This document shows, one piece after another, positions 57,097-64,000 of a stretch of DNA of 64,000 bases. Location of the stretch: positions 57,478 to 121,477 of the forward strand of contig NZ_JANEYT010000008.1 of assembly GCF_024357955.1 (NCBI RefSeq), written 5' to 3'. Numbering within the stretch: position 1 is the stretch's first letter; every line of letters starts with the position of its first letter. Source of the stretch: Photobacterium pectinilyticum. Lineage in GTDB: Bacteria; Pseudomonadota; Gammaproteobacteria; Enterobacterales; Vibrionaceae. A program made the position numbers and the translations under genes. The notes beneath the pieces are model-generated. The model did no database searches. It was not told the DNA's origin and was given only the letters and a program-made list of their open reading frames with translations.

Positions 57097-58257
57097 ATGC
57101 TAGTACCACCACCACTGAGCCTGTATATCCATATCCCATGGTGTGTCCAGAAGTGCCCTTATTGCGACTTCAACTCCCATGCGCTGAAAGCCGATATTCC
57201 GGAACTCGATTACATTGATGCCCTTATCGAAGATCTCGATACCGACTTGGCCAAATATGATCTCAATCGCCAAGCCCGGGAGCTGCATTCCATCTTCATC
57301 GGTGGTGGTACCCCAAGCCTGATCTCCGCGCCGGAAATCGGCCGCTTGCTCGATGCCGTCAAGCAACGGATCCCGTTTAGCAAGGATATCGAAATCACCA
57401 TGGAGGCCAATCCTGGCACCGTTGAGGCTGGCCGCTTCAACGCCTACCGCGCGGTAGGCGTCAACCGTATCTCGATTGGTATCCAGAGTTTCCAGGACGA
57501 AAAACTCAAACGCCTAGGCCGAATCCATGGCAGCAAAGAAGCCATTACTGCCGCCGGGCTGGCCAAAGAGGCCGGACTCGACAGCTTCAACATCGACCTG
57601 ATGCACGGCCTGCCGGATCAGAGTATCGATGATGCCCTGTCGGATCTGAAACAGGCGATAGCCTTGCAGCCACCGCACTTGTCTTGGTATCAGCTGACTA
57701 TCGAACCCAATACCCTGTTCTACTCCAAACCGCCGGTACTGCCAGATGACGATGACCTATGGGACATCTTCGAACAAGGCCACCAGCTACTGGCCGAAGC
57801 AGGCTATGTCCAGTACGAAATATCTGGCTATAGCAAACCCGACTACCAATGCCGCCACAACCTCAACTACTGGCGCTTCGGCGACTACCTGGGGATCGGT
57901 TGCGGCGCCCACGGCAAGCTGAGCTTTGCCGATGGTACTATCACCCGTACAGTGAAGGTCAAACACCCTCGAGGCTACCTCAACCCGGCCAAACCGTATC
58001 TGGATCAGGAAAACCAGGTTGCTGCCAGCGAGCGCCCGTTCGAGTTCTTTATGAACCGCTTCCGCCTGCTAGAAGCCTGCCCGAAACAAGATTATGTCGA
58101 TCGTACTGGCCTACCGTTATCGAGCATTGAAAGGCCTATCAACTGGGCTCTTGAGCAGAATTATCTAGAAGATAAGGGTGAGCAGTGGCAGATCACCGAA
58201 CACGGCAAGCTGTTCCTCAATGATTTACTCGCTGCATTTGTCGAGGAAGACGAATAA
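57097..58257 (+). CDS. hemW: HemW, radical-SAM heme chaperone
   Basis: 386 residues. The CxxxCxxC radical-SAM cluster is in PWCVQKCPYCDFNSHA (about 15-30), then GGGTPSLI and EANPGTVE (about 108-115). It was long called coproporphyrinogen III oxidase-like but binds heme and inserts it in respiratory enzymes. It is the last gene before a 233-base gap holding the deleted repeat copy. Confidence 0.96.
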   Translation: MLVPPPLSLYIHIPWCVQKCPYCDFNSHALKADIPELDYIDALIEDLDTDLAKYDLNRQARELHSIFIGGGTPSLISAPEIGRLLDAVKQRIPFSKDIEITMEANPGTVEAGRFNAYRAVGVNRISIGIQSFQDEKLKRLGRIHGSKEAITAAGLAKEAGLDSFNIDLMHGLPDQSIDDALSDLKQAIALQPPHLSWYQLTIEPNTLFYSKPPVLPDDDDLWDIFEQGHQLLAEAGYVQYEISGYSKPDYQCRHNLNYWRFGDYLGIGCGAHGKLSFADGTITRTVKVKHPRGYLNPAKPYLDQENQVAASERPFEFFMNRFRLLEACPKQDYVDRTGLPLSSIERPINWALEQNYLEDKGEQWQITEHGKLFLNDLLAAFVEEDE

Positions 58258-58299
58258 ATCAAACGTCTTTTGGCTAGTGATAGGCAAATCGATGCCATC

Positions 58300-58351
58300 T
58301 AATACCAATCTGGATAAGTAGTTAATCAAGTATTTATGTAGGTTGGTATAA
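58300..58351 (-). repeat. 52-bp deletion derivative of the TWATACCAA element
   Basis: TAATACCAAT and TTGGTATAA form good inverted ends. On the minus strand it reads as the left end of the 48802 element fused to its right end, with a single ATAAATACTTGATTA core in place of the two internal segments. Internal bases are deleted. Located after hemW. Confidence 0.7.
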
Positions 58352-58490
58352 TTTAGGTAGTCGAACCAAGTTTCAAAACCTATCGGTATGGATGCACCGA
58401 GTTGGCAATTCAACTCAGAGCTACATGGATGTATTTATGCATTTTTGAAATTTTCGTTCAACTACCATGAAGAAAGCTGAATTGACCACA

Positions 58491-58892
58491 TCAATCCAGA
58501 GTCACACTCTGCCAGCGCTTGAGGGCGGGAATTTGGGATTGGATTTCGTTTTCTTTCGCTTGGCGCATTGCCACCTGATCGCACAACTTCTGGTCGATCA
58601 ACTGTGAGTGGGACAAGGTATAGGGCAAGTCATCCAGCATAAGGCGGTGATAATCAGCCAACAAAGCCGATTGCTCGTCATTGAGTTTGACCTTGTGCAC
58701 GCCAAAATAAAGCTGGCCGCTAGGCTGGATCTGAAAACTCTCTCCCTTCAACTCCAGGTTGAGCGCCCCATCCTGCATACTCAGGCTATTGTGCCACTCA
58801 AACTGACACACCGGATCATCACTGGCTTGAACCCCCAGTGACAAGGCAAACCCAATAACCGCTAGTTGGTACCCGCAAACACGCAATAGCAT
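58491..58892 (-). CDS. Short YggN-like (DUF2884-type) exported protein
   Basis: 133 residues with a signal peptide (about 1-23). The segment LELKGESFQIQPSGQLYFGVHKVKL resembles the N-terminal half of E. coli YggN, whose gene also lies near trmB; YggN has 239 residues, so this protein is about half that length. No C-terminal half is found downstream in any frame. Function unknown. Confidence 0.6.
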   Translation of the reverse strand: MLLRVCGYQLAVIGFALSLGVQASDDPVCQFEWHNSLSMQDGALNLELKGESFQIQPSGQLYFGVHKVKLNDEQSALLADYHRLMLDDLPYTLSHSQLIDQKLCDQVAMRQAKENEIQSQIPALKRWQSVTLD

Positions 58893-58946
58893 AAACCTCT
58901 CCCCATAACCGGGGCAGGCGAAGGTTTATTGATCCGCATTACCCCG

Positions 58947-59867
58947 TTAAAAAATTGAACGGCCGATCCGCTCAGCCAGCAATTCGAGGGCAGCTGTACC
59001 GGCCAGAGAGTTACCCGAAGGATCCAGCTCTGGCGACCATACTGCGATGGCCATTTCACCGGGAACGATGGCAATGATCCCGCCACCCACTCCCGACTTA
59101 CCTGGCATACCTACCCGATATGCAAATTCTCCTGCCCCATCGTACAACCCACAGGTCGCCAGTAGCGCATTCATTTGCTTAGACTGAGTTTGGGTGATAA
59201 TTGTTTTTTTTGCGCCCAAAGGAAGCCCTTTATTTGCCAAGTAGCTGAAAGTTTTGGCTAAATCAACACAACTCATTTTCAGGGCGCAATAGCTGAAGTA
59301 ATTGGTAAGCACCGGCATCACTTCGTTGTCGAAGTTACCGAAAGACCGCATCAGGTAAGCAATCGAGGCATTGCGATCACTGTGCTGCATCTCTGAGGCG
59401 GCAACAACCTTGTCATAGCAAATATGCGGGTTCTGGGCCAGATCTCGCACCAACTCCAGCATCCGGTATTGCGGGGCTGACAAACGACTGTGCAGCAGAT
59501 CCGAGACCACCAGCGCACCGGCATTGATAAACGGGTTACGTGGAATACCGTTTTCCAGCTCAAGCTGGATCATCGAATTGAAGGCATGGCCCGATGGCTC
59601 TTTGCCAACCCGCTGCCAGATCTCATCAGGCTGGTACAATGTCATTGCCAATGTCAAACTCAGCGCCTTGGAGATCGACTGAATCGAGAAATCTTCCTCG
59701 CTATCACCCGCCTGGATAATTTCACCATCGTTATAACACACAGCAATTCCCAACTTGTTGGCCGGAACTTCCGCCAATGCAGGAATATAGTCAGCCACTT
59801 TGCCTTTGCCGATCAACGGCCTGACTTCATCCAAAATCTCGTTTAGCAACTGCTCTGTTGGTTTCAT
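58947..59867 (-). CDS. glsB: Glutaminase (beta-lactamase-like family)
   Basis: 306 residues, family length. Catalytic SxxK serine in [12 protein letters not shown] (about residue 65), plus the [10 protein letters not shown] box (about 115-124), LMRSFGNFD and the [11 protein letters not shown] end segment. Converts glutamine to glutamate and ammonia. Located between the YggN-like gene and trmB, as in Vibrio. Confidence 0.96.
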   Translation of the reverse strand: MKPTEQLLNEILDEVRPLIGKGKVADYIPALAEVPANKLGIAVCYNDGEIIQAGDSEEDFSIQSISKALSLTLAMTLYQPDEIWQRVGKEPSGHAFNSMIQLELENGIPRNPFINAGALVVSDLLHSRLSAPQYRMLELVRDLAQNPHICYDKVVAASEMQHSDRNASIAYLMRSFGNFDNEVMPVLTNYFSYCALKMSCVDLAKTFSYLANKGLPLGAKKTIITQTQSKQMNALLATCGLYDGAGEFAYRVGMPGKSGVGGGIIAIVPGEMAIAVWSPELDPSGNSLAGTAALELLAERIGRSIF

Positions 59868-59884
59868 TACTTTTCTCCAAGGAT

Positions 59885-59913
59885 AAAAAAGCCAACGCGA
59901 GGTTGGCTTTTTT
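59885..59913. terminator. Terminator between trmB and glsB
   Basis: AAAAAAGCCAAC, GCGA, GGTTGGCTTTTTT. On the minus strand it ends trmB transcription just before the glsB start. Confidence 0.95.
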
Positions 59914-59971
59914 CGAACAACGGATACACCTAGCGGTGCTTGGCAATCTCTTGCCCAAATGCGCTTGAGGC

Positions 59972-60709
59972 TTACTCAGTGCGCGCGTATTTCATGTCCC
60001 ATACACCGTGGCCCAAACGGTGGCCGCGAGCTTCAAATTTGGTTAGCGGACGATCTTCAGGACGTGGGATGTAAGCACCGTCTGTTGCCGTATTGCGGTA
60101 ACCCGGCGCAGCATCCATCACTTCAACCATATGCTCAGCGTAATTTTCCCAGTCTGTCGCCATGTGGAAGATACCACCGATTTTCAGCTTGTTACGCAGC
60201 ATTTCTGCAAACTCAGGCTGAACGATACGACGTTTGTGGTGACGCGCCTTGTGCCATGGGTCAGGGAAGAACAGCTGCACGCAATCAAGGCTGCCGTCTG
60301 CAATCATGTGCTCGAACACTTCTACGCCGTCGTGACACATGACACGTAGGTTAGTCAGACCCGCTTCTTCTGCGCCCATCAAGCAAGCACCCACACCTGG
60401 GCTGTGAACTTCAATACCGATGAAGTTTTTCTCTGGGGAGTTCTTGGCCATCTCAACCAGAGAAGCACCCATACCAAAGCCGATTTCCAGTGTAACTGGG
60501 TTATCGTTATTAAATACTTCTTTCCAGTCCAGCATCTGCTGAGCGAAGTCGATACCCATAGCCGCCCAGTTATTGTCCATGGCCGCTTCTTGGCCCTTGG
60601 TCAAGCGACCTTCGCGACGAACAAAGCTACGTACCTTACGTACCAGTTTGCCGTCTTCGGTAAATTCGTTCAGGGTAACTTCACCTGACTTTTTTGAAAC
60701 TTCGCTCAT
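59972..60709 (-). CDS. trmB: TrmB, tRNA m7G46 methyltransferase
   Basis: 245 residues from ATG 60709; a longer in-frame start at 60745 adds a hydrophobic non-homologous stretch. Motifs: [15 protein letters not shown] (SAM site, about 74-88), [14 protein letters not shown], and [18 protein letters not shown] (about 145-162). Methylates G46 of tRNAs. Confidence 0.97.
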   Translation of the reverse strand: MSEVSKKSGEVTLNEFTEDGKLVRKVRSFVRREGRLTKGQEAAMDNNWAAMGIDFAQQMLDWKEVFNNDNPVTLEIGFGMGASLVEMAKNSPEKNFIGIEVHSPGVGACLMGAEEAGLTNLRVMCHDGVEVFEHMIADGSLDCVQLFFPDPWHKARHHKRRIVQPEFAEMLRNKLKIGGIFHMATDWENYAEHMVEVMDAAPGYRNTATDGAYIPRPEDRPLTKFEARGHRLGHGVWDMKYARTE

Positions 60710-60864
60710 GCTTACTATCCAAACAAAAAAGAAACGGAACGGCATTATCCAAAGTTACAGCGCAAGTGCAAGTCTATCGATTGCGACGACCCGGACTTTG
60801 TGGTGCAATCAGGGCCAAAAATAAGACAGGCGAAGACGGCTGTCAGTAAAGTGAGCTTGAAACT

Positions 60865-61923
60865 GTGACCAATACCTTCTCTGATGCCATTTTAGCGTGG
60901 TATGACAAATTTGGCCGGAAAACCCTGCCATGGCAACAGCAAAAGACCCCCTACAAGGTCTGGCTGTCGGAAATCATGCTACAGCAAACCCAAGTCGCTA
61001 CGGTGATCCCATACTTTGAACGTTTCATCGAACGCTTCCCTACCGTCGCCGATCTTGCAGCAGCGGAACAAGACGAAGTGTTGCACCTATGGACTGGCCT
61101 CGGCTACTACGCCCGAGCGAGAAACCTGCATAAAGCAGCCAAACACATTGTTGAGCACTATAACGGCGTTTTCCCAACCGATATCGAACAAGTGGTTGCC
61201 CTACCAGGGATCGGCCGCTCTACCGCTGGTGCAGTCTTGTCACTGTCGCTCAAACAACATCACCCCATCTTGGATGGCAACGTAAAACGCACGTTGGCCC
61301 GATGCTATGCCGTTGAAGGCTGGCCGGGGAAAAAGCCGGTCGAAAACAAACTCTGGGAAATTGCCGAGGCCAACACCCCCGCTCAGGGCGTAGAACGTTA
61401 TAACCAAGCCATGATGGATATGGGGGCGATGATCTGTACCCGCAGTAAGCCAAAATGCGAATTGTGCCCCGTCGCCGAACGTTGTGAGGCTAAAGCGCAG
61501 GCCAGACAAGCCGAGTTTCCGGGCAAGAAGCCGAAAAAAACGCTACCGGAGAAGCAAGCTTGGTTTGCCATTTTTCAGTATGATGAATATGTCTGGTTGG
61601 AAAAGCGCCCACCCGCAGGGATCTGGGGCGGCCTGTGGTGCTTCCCGCAACAGGATCACGCCGATCTAACCGCAATTATCGAGCAGCGAATTGATCAATT
61701 AGAGATCATCCGCGCTCAAGAGCAGCTCAACGCATTCCGCCATACCTTCAGTCATTACCACTTGGATATCGTACCGGTAAAATTGAGCCTTTCCGAACAA
61801 CCCAACGGCATCAGCGAAGCAGGCAAAGGTCTGTGGTATAACCTCAACCAACCCGCGGAGGTTGGATTGGCGGCTCCAGTACAGCAGATCCTCGAGAGCC
61901 TACGCTACGAGCTAAATAGATAG
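60865..61923 (+). CDS. mutY: MutY, adenine DNA glycosylase
   Basis: 352 residues, GTG start at 60865. HhH-GPD fold: [13 protein letters not shown] (with catalytic Glu, about residue 37), [15 protein letters not shown] (about 113-127, catalytic Asp follows in LDGN), 4Fe-4S cluster C-x6-C-x2-C-x5-C in the [17 protein letters not shown] segment (about 192-208), and C-terminal MutT-like domain (about 230-345). Removes A opposite 8-oxoG. Upstream of yggX as in E. coli. Confidence 0.97.
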   Translation: MTNTFSDAILAWYDKFGRKTLPWQQQKTPYKVWLSEIMLQQTQVATVIPYFERFIERFPTVADLAAAEQDEVLHLWTGLGYYARARNLHKAAKHIVEHYNGVFPTDIEQVVALPGIGRSTAGAVLSLSLKQHHPILDGNVKRTLARCYAVEGWPGKKPVENKLWEIAEANTPAQGVERYNQAMMDMGAMICTRSKPKCELCPVAERCEAKAQARQAEFPGKKPKKTLPEKQAWFAIFQYDEYVWLEKRPPAGIWGGLWCFPQQDHADLTAIIEQRIDQLEIIRAQEQLNAFRHTFSHYHLDIVPVKLSLSEQPNGISEAGKGLWYNLNQPAEVGLAAPVQQILESLRYELNR

Positions 61924-61928
61924 CAACG

Positions 61929-62004
61929 TATACCCGAGTCACTTCAAGTTACATGCACCTTGAAGTTACTTGAGTATATTAAGCATGATATAAATATACC
62001 CAAG
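61929..62004. repeat. TATACCCRAG inverted repeat
   Basis: TATACCCGAGTCACTTCAAG (61929-61948) and CTTGAAGTTACTTGAGTATA (61959-61978) form 20-bp arms with three mismatches and a 10-base loop. A further half-site TATACCCAAG is at 61995-62004. Looks like a dispersed repeat of Vibrionaceae; here it fills the mutY-yggX gap. Confidence 0.75.
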
Positions 62005-62039
62005 CTAACGAATCAACGTTATAACGAAGGAGCTCCCCG

Positions 62040-62312
62040 ATGAGCCGTACAGTATTTTGTGCCCGCCTAAAAAAAGACGCGGAAGGCCTTGATTTCCAAC
62101 TTTATCCTGGTGAACTAGGCAAGCGTATTTTCGACAACATCTCGAAAGAAGCCTGGGCTGAATGGCAAGGCAAACAGACAATGCTGATCAACGAGAAAAA
62201 ACTGAACATGATGGATCCGGAGCACCGCAAGCTACTGGAAACCGAAATGGTTAACTTCTTGTTCGAAGGCCAGGATGTCATTATCGACGGCTACACACCG
62301 CCGAGCGAATAA
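62040..62312 (+). CDS. yggX: YggX, iron-trafficking protein
   Basis: 90 residues, same as E. coli, starting [10 protein letters not shown] with the conserved Cys7, then [13 protein letters not shown] and [14 protein letters not shown]. Protects Fe-S enzymes from oxidation and stores or carries Fe(II). AAGGAGCTCC is a strong ribosome-binding site. Confidence 0.97.
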   Translation: MSRTVFCARLKKDAEGLDFQLYPGELGKRIFDNISKEAWAEWQGKQTMLINEKKLNMMDPEHRKLLETEMVNFLFEGQDVIIDGYTPPSE

Positions 62313-62376
62313 TTCCGCTAATGCTTCCTCAGCGCTTGGTCGTTTAACTCAAGAGAAGCATATCAGTCACTAATTC

Positions 62377-62402
62377 AGGCATCTCTTGTAAGATGCCTTT
62401 TT
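62377..62402 (+). terminator. Attenuator-like hairpin between yggX and mltC
   Basis: AGGCATCT, CTTGTA, AGATGCCT then TTTTC. It lies 16 bases before the mltC ATG and covers its ribosome-binding region, so it may terminate after yggX with mltC read through weakly. Confidence 0.65.
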
Positions 62403-62417
62403 CTTATTTCGGGAACT

Positions 62418-63554
62418 ATGAGATTACGCGCGCTGTTTTTATCCCTGCTCATGCTGAGCGGATGTAGCCGAGAGTTCATCGAGCAACTCTACGATGTCGA
62501 CTACTCCACCACCAACCGTTTTGCTAACAACCTCGCTCCGTTGCCCGGCCAGTTCACCCAAGATACTGCCGCGCTCGACAGACTGATGAACTCCTTCAAC
62601 GGTCAGGTAAAACGCTATTGGGGGGATAACGACTCTCTGGTCGCCAGCAAGCGTCAATACGTAAAATACACCGACGGCTACCGCAGCCGCGCCCATGTCG
62701 ACTTTGAGCGCGGTATGGTTATTGTCGAAACCGTTGCCAAAACCGAACCGACCAAACACCTCAAGGAAGCGATTACCACCACTTTGCTGACGCCAGACAA
62801 CCCGGGCGGCGTCGATCTGTATTCCGATTCGGCTATCGAGTTGAGTGGCAAGCCGTTCCTCTACGGTCAGGTACTCGACAGTGAAGGCAAGCCGATCGAA
62901 TGGTCATGGCGTGCCAATCGCTTCGCCGAGGATCTGATCAACAGCAAACTGAAAAAGCGCTCGGAGCGCTTCCATCAAGTCTATTATGTTGAAATCCCTA
63001 TGGTGGCCGACCATGCCAACCAGCGAGGGTACAAATATGCCAATATTGTTCGTGATGCCTCCCGTCGTTACGGCATTGCCGAAGATCTGATCTACGCCAT
63101 TATCAAAACCGAAAGCAGCTTCAACCCCTATGCGGTCAGCCACGCCAATGCCTACGGCCTGATGCAGGTGGTGCCTAAAACCGCCGGAGCCGACGTGTTC
63201 AAGCTAGTGAAAAACAAGCCCGGCATCCCGACACCTGAGTACCTGTTTGATCCTGCAAGAAATATTGATACCGGCACTGCCTACTTCTACATATTGCGTA
63301 CCCGGTATTTGAAAGACGTCCGTGATCCGCTGTCGCTCCATTACAGCATGATCTCGGCTTACAACGGTGGAACAGGAGGAGTACTCAATACTTTCCACAG
63401 CAGTGATCGCAAGCGGGCGATGAACGATTTGAACAGTTTACAACCAAATCAAGTCTACTGGGCACTGACCAACAAGCACCGTAATGCCGAAGCCAGAAGG
63501 TATTTGGAAAAAGTCACCGCATTCCAAAAAGAATTTAACCAAGGAAAAATCTGA
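62418..63554 (+). CDS. mltC: MltC, membrane-bound lytic murein transglycosylase C
   Basis: 378 residues. Lipoprotein signal peptide with lipobox LSG-C (Cys16). N-terminal DUF3393 domain (about 30-190), then SLT domain with catalytic Glu in IIKTESSFNPYAVSHANAYG (about 231-250) and SAYNGGTGGVLNTF (about 314-327). Cuts glycan strands to anhydro-muropeptides at the outer membrane. Fifth gene of the trmB..mltC region; followed by the tRNA promoter. Confidence 0.96.
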   Translation: MRLRALFLSLLMLSGCSREFIEQLYDVDYSTTNRFANNLAPLPGQFTQDTAALDRLMNSFNGQVKRYWGDNDSLVASKRQYVKYTDGYRSRAHVDFERGMVIVETVAKTEPTKHLKEAITTTLLTPDNPGGVDLYSDSAIELSGKPFLYGQVLDSEGKPIEWSWRANRFAEDLINSKLKKRSERFHQVYYVEIPMVADHANQRGYKYANIVRDASRRYGIAEDLIYAIIKTESSFNPYAVSHANAYGLMQVVPKTAGADVFKLVKNKPGIPTPEYLFDPARNIDTGTAYFYILRTRYLKDVRDPLSLHYSMISAYNGGTGGVLNTFHSSDRKRAMNDLNSLQPNQVYWALTNKHRNAEARRYLEKVTAFQKEFNQGKI

Positions 63555-63642
63555 AGCGATGACAAGGAAATAGCCACAATCGGCGTTTCCGAGCAAAAAG
63601 CAGGCAACCGAATGCGACAATGAAATTTTTCTGAAAAAATGG

Positions 63643-63671
63643 TTGACGAAAAGAACGAAAAACCGTTTAAT
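63643..63671 (+). promoter_or_regulatory. Promoter of the tRNA operon
   Basis: TTGACG (63643-63648), 17 bases, TTTAAT (63666-63671), then the GC-rich discriminator AGCGCTCCG, typical of stringently controlled stable-RNA promoters. 12 bases before tRNA-Phe. Confidence 0.8.
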
Positions 63672-63682
63672 AGCGCTCCGTT

Positions 63683-63758
63683 GCCTCGATAGCTCAGTCG
63701 GTAGAGCAGAGGATTGAAAATCCTCGTGTCGGTGGTTCGATTCCGCCTCGAGGCACCA
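63683..63758 (+). tRNA. tRNA-Phe (GAA)
   Basis: 76 bases with encoded CCA. Acceptor stem GCCTCGA pairs with TCGAGGC; anticodon loop ATTGAAAAT gives anticodon GAA; T-loop GGTTCGATTCC. Confidence 0.98.
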
Positions 63759-63802
63759 CTTCTTCTCTTTTGAAGAACAGGGTGCAAGCAACGATATGCA
63801 AT

Positions 63803-63878
63803 TCCCCCTTAGTTCAGTTGGTAGAACGGCGGACTGTTAATCCGTATGTCGCAAGTTCAAGTCTTGCAGGGGGAGCCA
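63803..63878 (+). tRNA. tRNA-Asn (GTT)
   Basis: 76 bases. Acceptor TCCCCCT pairs with AGGGGGA, encoded CCA after the discriminator G; anticodon GTT in GACTGTTAATC. Confidence 0.98.
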
Positions 63879-63924
63879 AATTCAGTTTTGAGCCAATGGC
63901 TTGAAACTAAAAAAGATTTAGTGT

Positions 63925-64000
<76 letters not shown>

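Overview
The window is a contiguous piece of a gammaproteobacterial chromosome, almost certainly from the family Vibrionaceae. RpoE, RseA, BarA, UbiI, ArgP and 6S RNA read as close relatives of the E. coli versions. Gene order (epd-pgk-fbaA, tkt, metK, sprT, rsmE, gshB, yqgE, ruvX, then pilU/pilT, yggS-proC-yggT-yggU, rdgB, hemW, glsB, trmB, mutY, yggX, mltC) is the Vibrio/Photobacterium order for the main chromosome. Base composition is near 50 percent GC by eye, which would suit Photobacterium or Grimontia, but the genus is inferred and not shown.

Layout. Positions 1-3565: end of rlmD, divergent from the hybrid sensor kinase barA. 3759-12855: a long leftward block acpS-pdxJ-recO-era-rnc-lepB-lepA-rseC-rseB-rseA-rpoE, with a textbook sigma-E promoter upstream of rpoE. 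13265-18297: nadB, the sdhE-cptA pair on the other strand, then ygfZ, a YbaK-type deacylase and a LysR regulator. 18380-19355: a small leftward cluster (NqrM-like protein, NifX-like protein, DUF134 regulator) with a perfect 22-bp palindrome in front of it. 20087-25313: gcvH alone, ubiH-ubiI, ygfB, zapA, 6S RNA and fau. 25544-30786: rpiA, serA, a SIMPL protein, and the argP/argO pair with a second YbaK-family gene. 30884-39455: an MscS channel, fbaA, pgk, epd, tkt, then metK with a MetJ operator. 39513-43305: a heptamer tandem repeat, sprT, rsmE, gshB, yqgE, ruvX.

The accessory part is 43480-50769, between ruvX and pilU. It encodes a protein that joins a cation diffusion facilitator (zinc exporter type) to an SPFH/HflK-like domain, two more SPFH membrane proteins, and two tandem lipoprotein alkaline phosphatases. 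Between the phosphatases lies a decayed fragment of the third SPFH gene, itself split by a 166-bp terminal-inverted-repeat element. The phosphatase copy therefore arose by tandem duplication of an 'SPFH 3-prime part plus phosphatase plus terminator' unit. My working idea is a zinc-export scaffold that helps metallate exported alkaline phosphatase, as ZnT5/6/7 do for eukaryotic alkaline phosphatases; this is inference from gene context.

From 51149 to the end the window returns to core genes: pilU-pilT, yggS-proC-yggT-yggU, DUF4426, rdgB-hemW, a short YggN-like protein, glsB, trmB, mutY, yggX, mltC, and a tRNA operon (Phe-GAA, Asn-GTT, Thr-TGT) with a strong promoter. Dispersed non-coding repeats of at least two families (TWATACCAA...TTGGTATWA and TATACCCRAG...CTTGRGTATA) occur at intergenic sites.
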